A program made the position numbers and the translations under genes. A DNA stretch of 64,000 bases from Archegozetes longisetosus (lineage: Eukaryota > Arthropoda > Arachnida > Sarcoptiformes > Trhypochthoniidae). Below are positions 36,813 through 52,600 of the stretch, one piece after another. The notes under the pieces are model-generated. The model saw only the letters and a program-made list of their open reading frames with translations. It was not told the origin of the DNA and ran no database searches. The DNA is taken from positions 4,344,001-4,408,000 of the forward strand of contig JAEMBT020000002.1 of the NCBI GenBank assembly GCA_018873245.2. Direction: 5' to 3'. Within the stretch, counting starts at the first letter, position 1. Each line of letters begins with the position of its first letter.

Positions 36813-37613
36813 ATGGAAACACCCAAGTTGACAACAGCTCAAGTCATACTTAATCAAACAATTCATTCAATTGATGATTATAATATCAGAGATGATATTC
36901 GTCCAGAAAATATTTCCGAACAAGAATTAGGGCTCTACGACGTGCCAACAGAATTGGCAATATTTCTATCAATTTGTTATTGTTGTGTCTCACTATGTGC
37001 GGTTATTGGTAATTCATTGATTATATGGATAGTCTTGCGATCGCCTCGTATGCGAAGTGTGACGAATTATTTCATTGCAAACCTAGCATTCGCTGATATA
37101 CTTATAGGTGCTTTTGCGATACCGTTTCAATTTCAGGCAGCATTACTGCAGAGATGGGATCTTCCATGGTTCATGTGCTCATTCTGTCCTACAGTTCAAG
37201 TTATCTCAGTTAATGTTTCTGTATTCACACTCACGGGAATAGCACTTGACAGATATCGTGCAGTTATTCACCCACTTCATGCTAGAACAACGAAATTAAA
37301 AACCAAATTCATTATCATAACTATTTGGGTGTTTTCGATTTGTGTTTCAATCCCAACATTGATTGCCTTTAATGTTGACCTGGTGTGGGATGAAGAGACA
37401 CAAGATTATACGCTTCCCTTTTGTCACAACACAGGACTGGATGCCAAAGTGTTTCGACATTATAATCATACACTCGTCGCTCTTCAGTATTTTATTCCTC
37501 TAGCAATTATCTCTTACGCTTATATAAGAATGTGTATTCATCTCTATCGCGATAATGAAGCTCCAGTCAATTCTAGGGTCGATCCGACTCATGTGAACAG
37601 AAACAAAAAAAGA
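36813..37613 (+). CDS. Lkr: Lkr exon 1: N-terminus to TM5 and intracellular loop 3
   Basis: Codes residues 1-267: the extracellular N-terminus, TM1 (GN at 66-67), TM2 (NLAFAD, 90-95), TM3, TM4 and TM5, then the basic loop ending NRNKKR. The donor GTAAGT at 37614 is a consensus site in phase 0. The open frame runs ten codons further into the intron to a TGA-free stop at 37644-37646, but those residues do not fit the family, whereas exon 2 does. Confidence 0.92.
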
Positions 37614-40600
37614 GTAAGTCGTGACTTAATTAGGGTGATCACCTAGAGCCAGCTCGAAAACTGAACAAAATCTCTAATGGGGACTACTATACAAAATTTT
37701 CATAACTATGCTTTTTATATGGCTTTTATATAGTTACACAAAAATTACTGAAACACATTAATATCTTCATTTATACGTTTTCATCTATTTGTATATTCAC
37801 TTCCAGTTTTATGTAAATGAGCTAAGATTTCAGTTGTAATAATCAGAATTTACAAACTGAACAAACTGAGAATCGAGAGTTTACAGTCAAAAGCTAAACG
37901 GGCGGTCACCCTAGACTTAATTTGAACACGAACAAATTATTCTTGCAAAACTATTTACCAAAAATGGAGCTTTTCTTAATAAAATGATACTCTAATTGTG
38001 TTATTTTAGTTCTGAGAACGTTCCCTATTAGCTTAGAGGTAACTCAATTATCCCGAATGAAGTTAAATAGTTTTTCATTCAATTTACGCTTGGGTTAACT
38101 TTACTTGAAACAAATTTTTTCCTTGAGAAACAATTAATAAGAGAACGATCGCTGTGTTGAGAATTCTAAACGATACATATTAAGAAAACGAGTATTGAAT
38201 ATTACTAAGTGACAAAATTTAATAACTCAGATACTATTTCATAGCGGATTATCATTTTTTGTATATTTCATGATATAAGGCTTTAAGGGCGCGGTTATTC
38301 CGATGATTCAAATGTCATTTATTTAAATTATAAACTAAACGAATAAGAAAAAATATGCTTCCATTTGCAATATCATTTGACAAGGTTCAATCAAGTATAA
38401 TATTAACGTCTGATAGATTCGTTTAATGTTCAAGCAAGATATGAAAGTCCGGAAATTAAAACCACAAATCCTCAGTTGAGTTCTTTTTCAAATTTGGTCC
38501 GATTGAATAAAATTCAGAACATGCATCAACGTAAAGGTTATAGTACTTGAAAAACCAAAATTACTGATTACTATCACATTTGATAGTAATAAAAAATATG
38601 AGAATGTCTCCCTCGGTTTCAACGTAAATTGAGAGGTACGTTGCATTAATATCCGAGCTTTTATGATAACTACTTGATTATGAGGATAATGATCAGAGTT
38701 TAGGTAGTATTAGTGTGCGTTCAAATACGAGATTTTTCATTTGTTTAATGTTCAAAATCTATTTAATAAAGATACTAATAACTAGAAAATCTACATAAGA
38801 ATTAAGTTTCACCAGTCGTTTCAATCGATATAAAACTTTAAGAAGTATTTTAAGCTTAACTTTCTATTTAAGTAAGACCCCATAAAACTTTATCAAAACC
38901 TTCTCAGCTTAAGGGATTTCAACTCAGATTTTAAGACTTGATTTTCCGTTTTCTTATCAAAACTTCTTATTGCTCTTTGAATTACTTGGAGCTTATTATC
39001 ATAAAAGATCAATTCAAATGCTTCAATATAGAAACACTCCAATGTTTATCCTAGTCATTGACTATATCAAGATATTACTTTAGTTACTGATGTCATATAG
39101 GCGTCGTTGCCGTAACTTATTTAAGAAATTAATTTTGAATTGAACAAAATACTCAATGATTGACAACGGTTTGATAAATGATGTGAATTGGTCTATTTGC
39201 ACGGATCAAGTTAAAAAATTTGATAAATCTACACAATTTTAATTATAAGCTACAGCTTTCATCAGCCATAAATTGGTGTTTGTGGTCCTAGATTTTTAAT
39301 GATCTGCTCGAATGGTTTTCAAAGCACATTAGTTTAAACCTTATACATTGTAACAGATTTTTCTGTCATTAACTCACAAATTCCCACAATATTAATGATA
39401 TGCCTGAGCCTTTCATCTATATTATCGTAATCGTAATCATGATCGATGGAATTCAATTATAATATTCTTTGCAGTGAAAACATAATATATTCACGAAATT
39501 ATATAGAATGGCACAAATCCTATTTACTACTGTTTCTTGAATTTTAGTATCCAAATATTAATATCCTTATTCAAAAGAATTATGCGAGTACCCCGACTTT
39601 TATTGACCATATGAAAAGTTAACTCAAATCGTAAATTTCAATGAATTCAAGCAAATAAAAATTCATAGAGATGAACTGAGTTTCAAAGAATTTGACCCAA
39701 GATGAGTTATAACAAGACTCAGTTATATCGAGATTTACCATTAAATGTAATTACTTCAAAAGTGTTGTATTTGACACAAAACAAAGCTTCGATTCTTATA
39801 CTTTTCAATTTATACATAAATTGATGACTAGTCATTTGAAATTTTGTCTTCAATTTATGCGATTGTATTGAAAATTAAACAATAGCTGACTTAGTATTTG
39901 TCGACAACTTTACCATTGTGAATGTTCAATGTTTATTTCGTTGTGACTGAGTGTATAAGTGTATTGCTAAGACTGTTTTGTTGACTCAACTATATAGAGT
40001 ACTTCTTATAACAAAGTTCGTTACATTAATACTTTCTTTTAACATTGACTCTTGTGGTTTTTGCCCGAACTACCGAAATTAGTTTATTACAGCTAAGTTT
40101 CACAGTGTTCAGGTTTTTTATATAGAGGTATCACTATAATTCAAACCTTCAGAAGGCTAGACAATGTAAATATTCGTTCAATGGTAGAATCAATACTGAA
40201 CTTGTTTTTTACAACTTTAGGACTAGGAAAGTCATCTGAAGAAACCGGATCTAAATGAAAGAAGATCCTTATTTGTTGCCATGAAAATAAATGTTGAGCT
40301 AACATAACTTTTACTTTTCACATGTTAAATTAGTCAGAAGCAGAGACAAAAGGAGCAGAGAGTGATTTTTTATATTTAGCTGACATTAACAAAACAGCTC
40401 TATTATTAATGCCACTTGTGAGTTAGATATGAGCAACGTTTTTACGTTAAACGTAGCTACCGATTCGGTTTCTTATAATAAATAAGGCCTATGCATCAAT
40501 TTCTCATCGGTTCTACTCGATTCTGGCTACAAATTCTTATTTGATGAGAAACACATTTTTAGCCATACATTCAAACTGTTTTTCTCGCTTGCCCGCAATC

Positions 40601-43600
40601 AATAGATCTTTAAATAGATTTAATTCGCCCCAAGAGGTCAGCCTGAGACTTTCCTAGTGTGAACATTTTTCAATAATATTAGTACTGAACTCGATAAGTA
40701 GTGAAGCAACTGTCACATTATACCATTTTCCAGTAATCAAATATTTAAACAGTTGGAAACTTGCATTGAATTACGTTTACCATTTGATTGAAACCAATTC
40801 AATGTGTGATGGTAGTACAATATGGAACAAATACATTTTATTGGGACATTTCTCAGGAAATTTGAGCATGAATTTTGCGAATTTCTGATATGTCAATCAT
40901 ATGATGCTATAATACTGTTTGTGGTGATACGAGACGTTTCAAAAATCGCAAATTGCATTAGTATGAAAAGCAAATGTAAAAATAGAATAACAATTCACAT
41001 GAGGACTATTAAGTTGGAAAAACCAGTGTCAATAAGCATTTCATTGCCAGAAAATTGTTAGACCGAATCACTACCGACGAGTACTTAAGTCACTTATTTC
41101 TACGTACTTATTGACAAGTGTTGCAAATCTCACTTCTGAGCCTTATTCAGCTGAGAAACGCGCTAAGTAATGTTAGCGTTGCGTATTCGGTAAATTATGA
41201 AAAATTGTTCTCATTGAATATCATATTCTGTTATCTCTATTGAATTGACGCTTATCTTTTTGGCTAAACTCCTTATTCAGTCTAATTTGTCAGACTTGTT
41301 GCACTAATTCCGAATACTATACATTCGGGAAAAGTAGAGATAAGATATTGAGCAGATGGAAGAATGGTAGAGTTAAAACCTTCGATAATAAATGTATTGT
41401 CTGTTATATTTCAATGCATTTAAAAAAGATTATGCTTTTGTCGAATGACTAACAGCTGAAATATCGGAAAAGTTAAGATAAATTCTATTGAGCTAGAACT
41501 AGAAAAATGTTTTAAAAATTGCGTCAGTATATATTTTGCCAAAGGATCAGAAGTGTTTAAAGTGGCCTTTTTTAGCTTTTTATTAAACCAAAATCGATTT
41601 CACTCCTATTTATGCGAAGTGTGACAAATTTAAATAAAAACATTAACGAACTGAAACTTTTTTGAACTAACATAAAATTGCATGGTTTTATTGTAATGTA
41701 TTAGGTCGAACCAAAAGTGTTTGCTAACTTTATTTTTCAAATATTTCAAAAACAGTAAAGATACTAAAGGTTGGTTTCTATCATTAGATGAACATGTTAT
41801 CCACCTATAATTAAGATCGTCTGCCAGGGGTCAGGCAACAAGATAATACCAAGAAATTCTTGATTCTTGTTAATCACCCGAATTGTAGCATATGAGTTTC
41901 CTTCATAAGTCCTTTAGAAAAGTGCTTTTTTATTTTAGAATTTTATGCAAGCTATTGCATACAAGGTTGATTTGCGATTTTACTTGGCGTATCCCCCGAT
42001 AACATATAATGCCCTTATTTTTCACTTCTAATCTTGCCATATTACACTTTCAGGAAGTTTTGTCAAAAAACATTTCCCAATATTAAAATCAAAATAATAA
42101 TGATAACCAAATGAAACTTCAATATTACGTAGTAAATACATAAGTCAATATTATTCAATAAGAATCTTGAGAAACATCCTTATAAACAAGGAATAAAAAG
42201 GGTTGGCAGGAACTTTTGGTTCGACCTAATAATTCAGAAAATTTTCGTTGCAATTCTAGATTATTTAGAAAATCTGAAAAATGCTATTAAAGCATTTTTG
42301 ATCCCAAAGAAAGTATTTCATTTTTGAGCCAATCGATAAAGAATAAAATATATAATTGAACTAGTAATCTAATTAATTAACCAATTCTGTGGACTTTTAT
42401 TTCATTTATACAAACCAATTGCCTGAAGATAATTAAATCTAACCAAGACGGGATTTGAATGATATTTTTCATAACTGCTTCCAACGTTTAGAATCTATCC
42501 TGGCTATGGCAAATAGGTCAGTACAGTCAAAAGCGTTCTTTGTAAACGGGATTCATTGTAAACGCTGTCATTCAAAATGTTAACTATAAAGTTCAAATTC
42601 AAAATATTAGCTCAAATATAGATATATAAAGGTTAAGATAACAAAATTAAACTAATTTTTATTATGCTTAATCTAAGCCTACAGTTTATATAGTTGTTGC
42701 TCAAGTATTTGACCATTTTCTGCAGCTTTAGGAACAATTAACTTTAGATCAACACTTATGTGTGAAACATTATGATAGGTATAGACTATAAAAAGGTTAA
42801 CTATGAATGCACTTTTATGAGTTTTATGGGGTGAATGCATTGTGCAAGACAATGTGTTCACTATAACTGTAGGCTTCAGTATAGACTTATAACTGTTTTG
42901 TGATAGCAAACTAGATTAGACTTGAATAATATTTGTATTATATATATTACTATTATCATTGATTGTATTAAGATTGATTATACTATTTGATTACATAATA
43001 ATAGTTTGCTTGCTCTCATATTGGAAACACTAAAATTTGTTGTACAGAATGATACTAACTATACTACATTAACGTTAGCGTGAGAGACATTCAATAGTTA
43101 CAAAAGCTTTACCTTTACTCTTAATTGATTATTTACTCCCTACTGGTAAGTTTCTATATTGAATTACTATTTATAGCAATCACGCTGATTGTATCGTTAA
43201 ATTGATGAACCATTAAAATCTAAGTGCAATAGATTGTCTTCGGTCCTCTAAATACTTAAGAATATTCGTTTTTATTCGGTCTACGCTTAAGATACAAGTA
43301 AACCTAATCTAACCTAATATAAGGAGCTGTCTCAATTGGTAAGCTCTGATTTTTTGATTTGTGCTCAACTTATAACAAATAGTTTGTTCACTGCTGAGCC
43401 GTCCCCTAAGCATTTTGAGCAAATTCCTGAGAGGATGTTTGCAAAAAGTTAGTTTCATTTTGTTTGAGGGCCAATCTGGACAGCAATAGTTTTACTTTTC
43501 AGAGCAAAGTAATCAACATTTATTTGTTTCTTTTTCTAATACTTGCAATTGTAGCTATGCATACAATCGAAAGAATTGATTTCTCAATAGAATTATTTAT

Positions 43601-46600
43601 CAGACAGAAAGTTTGCTTTCCTATCAGATCAAATAGACGTGTCATAAATGATGATTTTTGATCCTGTATATTTCACTCACTTATTGAACAATTGTACGAA
43701 AAGCATTTGAGCATAAAATCTGCAAAATTGAAACCATAATTGCTCAGTTCTACTAACATGACTGAAAAGCCACTTTCTATCATTGTTATGATCGCAGACA
43801 ATCACTACTCCTCCATACTCGTCTGATTGGTTTCCTCTATTTTTCCGATTTATTATCTCATTAGTCTTTGAGTAAGTTGGTTTCAAACGAGACGTAAATC
43901 AGTTTATGATTATTGAATTAGACGTCTGGAGAGTAATGAGAAATGTGATTGGTGCGATTGGAGACTAGGCAAATATTAATAGTCTGCTGTATTGTACAAT
44001 CAATACAACTTGAAATATACTTTGACGCTTTGATCACAAACTCATTACTTATCAATTGAAGAAAAGTTCTATTTATTAGATAACTGATGATTCTTTTCTA
44101 AGAGAAGACTTACAAATACTTTAAGCAGCTAAATTGATTTCTCAAAAATTCTTATTAAATTGTGTTCTTTATAAATGTATCCTCATTAATAATTATAACT
44201 TTTGAAAAGTCAAGTTTTTAACAATTTTCTGCGGATCAATTGAAAACTAAAAAAGTATTTTCCTGACAATTTTATCCTAAATATAAAACGAATCAAGTAG
44301 AAAATTCTTACTCGAACTTTAGATTCAACATCTTTTTGAAGATCTGATTGATATAAAATTAAATCATTAATTGACCTATAAGAGGTTTTTGATCATCAAA
44401 TGTTCAAAATTGTTTCAAAGTGAAGCACTCAAAAAATCAAAGTAAGGGCTAAGTAATTGAGGGACAATTTAATTTGGCTCATTAGATCGATTTTTCAGAG
44501 AGATTGAAGTGCCACAAACAGTATAGTAATCAATTTCAAATGCATTGTAGCAAATTATCTCAGACTGTTTTGAAGCATAACAGACATATCGGAATTCTAC
44601 TAAAACACTCTTTTTCAATAAATTTCTTTTATTACTTTTGAAATAAATATAAAACTATATAAACCAAATAAATACATAAAGCAATTCCTCGAAATTAGAT
44701 ACAGTCTGATCTCGTTTTAGGCTACTCGTAGGTGCTATGAAATCTTATTGGCAAAGCCTTATTGCCAATCTTGCTGAAATACGACCATGGAAACAATTTT
44801 CTGGATCGTGGGCTTAATCTTTAATATCAGTTGTTTTATAAATCAATTTCCATTAACTTATTAAATAAGTGGATGTAAATTCTGAAACAAGATCAAAATC
44901 ATGGAAATTAGAAGATTTCTGAAGTAAAATTTTAAGTCTTGAGTCTCGATTTGCCAAAACTGGAGTATTGATGGGGCTATGCACGCAACAAGATATATCA
45001 GTAAACTTGAGATTTCTCTATGATCAAGGTTGTCATAATCTTAAATATTATATATTATGAACACCATAGGGGTAGCCAGAGCTTTTAAAATTAGTTTCTA
45101 AAATTGAAACTTGCTTTTAATCCGCTTGCCAAAATTGGGGAAAATCTGTAATTGAATTTTCTATGAAATATTTTTAATATTAGAAGACGGTAAATAACAT
45201 TGGTAGTTAGTATGACTTTCAGCTTAAATTTGGCAATTTTACATTGCGAACAACTTGAAATTGTTCAATCTATCAAATGATTGATATGAAGTGAAATTTT
45301 TCATCTCATGTGCCATACATACATTTTTATTTAAATACTGATTTTCAAAAATGTTCAAATACAAACTTTACGCCTCAATAAATTTTAATCTAACAGTTTC
45401 TCTCAGACTATTCGATGAAATATTTAGAAAATATTTTCGAGTAGTTTTCAGACCAAACCTGAAGAGTTTGTCAAATTAAGTAAGAAAAATGTGCATAGTT
45501 GCATAATATTTGCGTGTAAATCGATCGTGCAAATCAAATAAAATTATCTGATCCTAAGGACATTTAGCTGCAGTACGAGATTTGGAAAACTTTTTAAGTT
45601 TTTATTTCTCAAGAGTAAACAATTCACATAAAACATTTGTTCGTAAATCCATAGGGCTTCGAATGGTAGGTTTTCTTGTTCATTCATTTATCATAATTAA
45701 GTGCTTCCTTTTTCGAATACTATTTGTTTACTATGAAATAAGAAATCCTGGAAGTTTTGTTTTCAATTTTTTCATCTTCATTCAGCTTTAACCCAATCCT
45801 CTAAAGACTTGCTTAGTTTGATTGGTATTTTTAGAACTTAATATCAAACTCATATATTAATATAATTATACACATGATTGCAATGAATGCAGAGAAACAT
45901 TTGTAGGAAATAGATGAAAATTGAAAACAATTTGAAGAGTGATTTGTAAGAATAAAATAAAAGTCTAATCAGAAAAAGAGATTATTTGTCACTTAGCGCC
46001 AAGCATTAGACTCATAGAATAAAAGTATTTTATACTAAAGATCTTGAGTACTTTTAAAATAGAAAATTTTTAAGTTGTCGATCATTTATTATACTGAATA
46101 TGTACAATACTTTTCACGAGAGTGTGAGTTTGCACCGAATAGTCAGCTCTGATAAGACTAAACATTTTTCTTAATTTTTAAACATATTTTTCAACATATT
46201 TTTAATCTTTAAATAACTAGTTAGTAATCCAAACAACTTATAAGTCATACTCAAAATGACTAAAAAACAAGTCAATCATTTTCTATCGAATTGAAGACAT
46301 GGTTTTGCTTTATTAGTGTTACGAATCAAGTGACTTAAATGAAGATTTGAATTGACATTCAATCAAATGTAGTAACAGTTAAACATGTTTACCCAAAATT
46401 TGTAGTTAGCCCATATTCTTATTAAAACATTTGATTCCTAACATTATTAAAACAAAACATGTTTCCGATTAAATAGAAAATGACTAACTTTGTATTTAGT
46501 GGTTTCGGGTATTACCTATAAGTTGTTTGGATTACTAATTAGTTATTTGAAGATTAAAAAAAACTGAATCTTATTAGAACTAATTATTCAGTGCAAACTC

Positions 46601-49600
46601 ACACTCTTAAGAAAGTATTGTACGAAATTCTGTATTTGTTTTAAACTGCTTTTGCATGTCAATTCAACTAATTCTAAAACTTCTATGAATTAGTTCAAGC
46701 ATTTCATTTGTTGGTTTACTCTAATTTTAAGTATTCAACTATTTTACTGGAATATATTACTCAACATTTAGCCTAAAAAGTGTTAGATTTCATGATACTC
46801 GTATTCAATCAATAATGTCTATATACTAAGGCTGTAATCTATTGATGACATCTGAGCTTTCAATGAGAGCCATTGATTGTGAATCCACCCAAACTGTAAG
46901 ATTTGTATGTTTAACTGAATGTGATTTCCTTTGATTCTGTTCGTTCCTATCGCTATGACTAGCCTTTAAATAGCAAACACTTATTAAAGTGCTTCCATTT
47001 GAGATCAACCAATTATTTGCAGTGATTTTGTTTGAGCCATAAACCGAGTTTCAATCCCAAATTTCAATCCCGATTATTTATTACTACACTGAATCTTTCA
47101 ATTGACAGCATAGAGGCTTAGATCTAATTGTAGTTTCATTTGATCTGATAATAAATAACTCTTTATTGCTTATGGAATACTACGAAAGAAGAGGTCCGAT
47201 AAACGAGATCAGAATATATTTTATGAATGGATTGACCGGTAGTATAGCTTAGAATAAGGTTTACTTTTATCAATCATTTAAGTCTCGAACAGTTCCTTTA
47301 TTGATGCTTCATAACGGACAATTAATCCCTCTCTTGAGAAATTAGTTCTCTATCCTTCTCCTATATTTTCTCTACAATCCAGTTCAGATAACTTTTACCT
47401 ACATTGCTCCCCTTTTTTCCAATTGGCTATATACTTCTTACATCTAAAGCTTAGTTGACAAATATTTCAAGATATCTTTCTTTCGACTTAGTATGGATTA
47501 TATTAGACTTAGTGCTTAAAAGTTTAGTTTACACACTGAAATGCGCGAATAAATTACATTAATACAATACTGTCATTTTTCATATTTGATGCATTTTGAA
47601 CGCTAGATATGACTGAAACATAATACTCTCGTGTATATCCTTTTCATGTTTCATAAGTTATTCTAAATGAAGCATTGTCCCTAGTTTTATGTTGATCTTA
47701 AAAACAGCAGCAATCTGTTTCTTCTTGGCAGTATAACAACTTTACGTTTAATTCTAACTGCATTTTTTAGGTAATCTCAACAAAATTTTCTGAAAGCAAA
47801 GCAATTAGAATGTTTCCTAAAAATTTTTCAGTAATTCCGAAATGATAGAGAGATTTACACTTGAAATATAGCTATAAGGAAGTAGATAAATGAAAGTATG
47901 TGGTAAAAAAATGATAAGCTATTAGTTTGCTTTCAGGAAAGTAGTAACATCAGAGATAATAAAGACAAAGTAGACAAGATATTGAATAAATTAGCTTCAC
48001 CACGTATTAATGCAGTTTCTTCGCATAAACTTCAAAGATAAGAAAATTCATAATCCTTATCAATTTACTTCAACACTCTTCAGTCCATATGCTTTCTCGA
48101 CATCGATCGGTTTAATTCATCGATTAATCAAACTTTGATTAAAAATTTAGTTGACTCAGAGAGATCGAAAGCTCGTAAAGATTCTCGCAAATTTAACAAA
48201 TCGCGAACCTTGGTGAAATCTCAAATCAATATAAAAAATGACAAAAACTAACATTGGTTTTTTTACAAACGCAGTTCAAAAATTCTAAACCAAATAATTG
48301 AGAGTTGATGAATCATTCAAATCTGGCATATCTTGCAAATTTAAAAATAGAAATGCCGCTCTTCTAATAATTCATTCGAATTATGAAAAAACAGTAGAAC
48401 ATGAATTTCAATTTTTCCTCAAACTATATCAAATTTCATACTTTACGATACATTTGCTATCTTAATGTATCCTTAGATTTACCCAAAATCAGTACATATT
48501 TCCTGGTATTGTACTGAACAAGTGAATAGAGAATCGATTTCCATATTAGAGTCGATTTGTCTCAATAAAAGTTTTATAGGAAACGAATTTTTGTGTTTTT
48601 GTGCTTTAGAGCTTTGTCCCAAACATGAGGAGAAGCAGTTAAAGTTTCAGAAGAACATGTTCAATTTGAGAAATACTACCAGAATGTTCACTCTACTTTG
48701 AAATAATCGATAATTCTTTGTTGAAATTTATAGTTTGCTAATTGAAGATATGCTTCTTCGGTAACAATGAGTAATATAGCATAATGCTGAAACAATAAGA
48801 AAAGAACGAAAATTAAGTTTATATTACAGTTGAGTGAATCTACTATAGAGTATCCTTAACAAGTTTCTAATGAGACTTCAAAACACACAAAGTCTTCAGA
48901 TTAAATGTTATGCAGGAATTAGAATGAAAGATCATTATAACAATAATGGCTGAGTTACTCGAATATTCTATGAAAGCATTATCTTGTTTTCATGTTTGGT
49001 TGATAATGAGCGTAAGCAAATTATTTGAAATAGAAAGATTAGTTTCAATATTATAATAAATGCTTTTAGTCTTCAGTTTAGCTACTTCAGTCAAATATAA
49101 TCCACTTACATTGTTTTTCACTTAATACCTAAATTAAGGTTGAAAAACATTATTTTTTCTAACAAAAAAGGCTGATCAAACATATGTTGCTTGAAGGGCA
49201 AACGTTTGGAAATATAAGTTTTAAATAAAAGTTTGAATACTTAATAAAATTGACTTAGTACATCATATATTTGATCTGTCGAGCCATTTCTCAGCAAAAT
49301 CAATTTAGTTGATATGTACTCAAAAATAATCAATATCGATATACCTTATTGTAAAACTTGCAAAAATTGAGTATTTTTGACTATCTACTTTATTGTAGCT
49401 TAAATAATTGATGTGAAAAATAAATTTTCCTGTTCACTCTTCTTATTTGTTAGTTTTAGAGTGCTTTTGGGAGGTGTGAACTGCGTATTGAATTTCTTAC
49501 TTATTGAACATCAGAAAGTTTATTGGAACAATTTTTATCAAGTGTGACAATAGCGAACTTGGTCTTCCTTTAGAGATGTAGTACTTTTTGTATTACTTAA

Positions 49601-52600
49601 CTAGTACATAAGACGCTACATTCTATCAAAACTCGAACTAAAGGTCGAATGTCGAAATATTTCAAGAGTAAAATAACATTTCGAATGTTTCCTAATCAAA
49701 ACCAATACATTCTCAGCAAAACTTGAAAATAAATTTATATTAGAAATTGAGATAAACGTGCTCATATAGCAAATAGGGACTAAATTTTGAAAGCAGGAAG
49801 TAGTAGTTGAATGACTACAAAATAGTGAAGATAAAGTTCAATGAAAAATTGACGTACGCTCACGAATCAACATTGTGTCTAAATTGTGCAAAAGAAATTT
49901 CCAATATAAAAGTAATTTTCTCCAATCCAATGAACTGGACATATTTGTGTGACATCAATTGAAATGGTTGCCTTTTACTTGACCACATTGATTCTACTCG
50001 AAAGCTTCACTCAGAGGTTGCACTCAAAGATCGTTTTGAAAGTAACTGTACAAAATAAAAAAATTTCATAAACTCTCAAAGAAACCTTTCGATTGCCTCA
50101 GGTCTATCCAAATTGAATCATAAACACTTTCATATGTAAAATATTAAATTGGATTTCTTGTATCTGACAAAAACCGTTTCTGATGTCCTACAAACTCAAT
50201 TACTCAGTGCTTGATCGATTTTAGTCAGAGTCAGGACAAAGATTTAAGCAAGATAATTTATGATTTTACTTCCGATAAGAACAATTCATTTTTTAAACCT
50301 GACACTTCCTCTATATAAGAATCTTCATTTAACATCAATCTTGACCTTTAGTTTCCCGTGAGCTATCAAAAGTGACTTTTAAAATCTTTGATTGCATCAA
50401 TACCACTTCGAGAATCAGCTTAATTATTCAATCAACAAATCAATAGCAATTGGTGGACAGCAATCATTTGAAGAATATAGAAAATAAATTTATTAGCACG
50501 AATTTCTAGAAAATTCTTGAAATTAATCCTTCCTAAGCTTCCATTGAGTTATTTAGGTTCCAGCTTTATGAGTAACCAAAGTTTATTTAGAAATAAGTAA
50601 ACTTCAAATCAAATAGAAATTATATTTATTTTTACCGGAATTTCTTTCAAATGCTTCAATGGTTCTATCGATTAAATTAAAGCTATCAAATTGAATGAAT
50701 GCTGAATTTCAAAGCTATCTCGATTCAATTTTGAGCGATAAAGATATGGTTTCTTAACGACTCATTACCGAATGTTTCGACAGAAATAAAGTATTGATTT
50801 TCGACTTTTCTAAAATTATTTTTTGATTGCTTCACTTCTAGAGTAATAAACATAAAATTCATATATATTTACCGCTATATCAATATTTGATCTCTTATTT
50901 CTCTAACTTTATTGGATTCTAAATTTATCTCATTTTTCTTATTCTGCGATCAAAGTTATAGATCATAGGGAATATGAATTTTGAATTAATTCAAAAATTT
51001 CAGTCGTTAGGACAGCATCAGTATTAGTATTAAGTATTTGCAATGAAAATATTATAAGTTATCCAAAAGTAAATATAGTTCATGATATAGGAATAAAATA
51101 TGTTCTTTGATTTTAAATAGCAACTATTTTTATTTAGTCAAATGAGCCTAATTTCTAATTTTAGACCTAATCAATAAAGGTTTTTCATTTAGACTGCAAT
51201 CATCTATTGACAAGATTGAATCAGAAACTCTATTCTCATTGAATCTATTAGAGAAACTACATTTTCAATGAATATTCCTTAATCTCACAAAAGCATCTTC
51301 CCTTCAAATGATTTTTTTATAAATCATTTGAATATAAGGTCAGGTAGTTCTTATGATTAATCATACGTACAGTCTATCCCGGTTGCAGTGAACGGGTTGG
51401 TACTGCCAAAAGCATTCTTATAAACGGGATTCATCATAACCGTTCAAAATGTTAACTATAAAGTCTAAATTCAAAATATTAGCTAAACTATAGATATATA
51501 AAGGTTAAATTATCAGAATTAATCTAATTTACATAATTTTTAACCTGAACCAATAATCGTTATAGATTTTACGCAAATGTTCGATCATTTTTTACAATTT
51601 TGAGAAGAGTTGACTACAAGTGAACATTTTTATCATATGTGCGAACATTTGTTAACAAGAACCGGATTTTGACTATAAGAGGGTTAACTATAACCATACT
51701 TTTTATCAGAAGTTTTAGGACAAAGTAATATGTCTATTATATCATCCTAAATAGACTTATGGTTCCTGAGTCGAATAAGATTTTGACTTTGCTCTACATA
51801 TTCTATTTGGATCTATTCAAGTATTTATGTCTCTACCTTTATTCATATATATATTTTAATTTTATTATAAAATTGAAATAAGATTAGAAACTGGATCTTA
51901 ATCAAAAATCTACCGGATTCAAAAATTTCAATACCTTGTGACTCTTAAACTTTATTGTAAATTTAGATCAATATTTTCGTGTATTATCATTATTGAGGTG
52001 AAGCTGCAATAGTTTCCAAAAGAATGTTATACATTAGTCTATTTGATAGTACTTCAAAGTTTCGAAATTTGTTATCACAATCTGAATCTTTCAAAAACTT
52101 ATTATTAGTTGAGTAAAACTTACGAGTCAAACCAAAGTGATTTCATTTTCTATTCAATGCATGCTTTCATTCTAATAGTAATTAAGACTCTAAGCAACAT
52201 TTGATTGATTGAGTGGAATCATAACTATTTGAAGACAAAAATTATAATTAATTTCTGTAATTATCTAATGATTCAATTTAAATTATTGGAATGATAACAT
52301 GCGTTGAATAGAAAATAAAATAACCCTGGTTTGTATTGAATATTGGTTCGAATATCAGTAACAAATTTCTGAAACATTCAAATTGTAACAATAGAAGATT
52401 TTGAAAATTATAGGTCTTATTAAATAGGCTAATGCGACCAACATAACTCTTTTGAGAGCATTGACTAAATTGAATATCATATTCTAATGGTGATCGATAG
52501 TCGTCAAAATCTACAATAACATTGGATGCTATCAAAACTCTCAAAATGAATCAATAATCCTATCAGTAATTGAATTCTCACATGATAGTTATGCATTTCA

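Noticed and set aside
40822-41061. 79-codon plus-strand open frame in Lkr intron 1
   Set aside because: No signal peptide, domain or conserved motif; consistent with chance in AT-rich intron DNA.
42679-42909. 76-codon minus-strand open frame
   Set aside because: Overlaps pogo-like MITE copy 1; no coding features.
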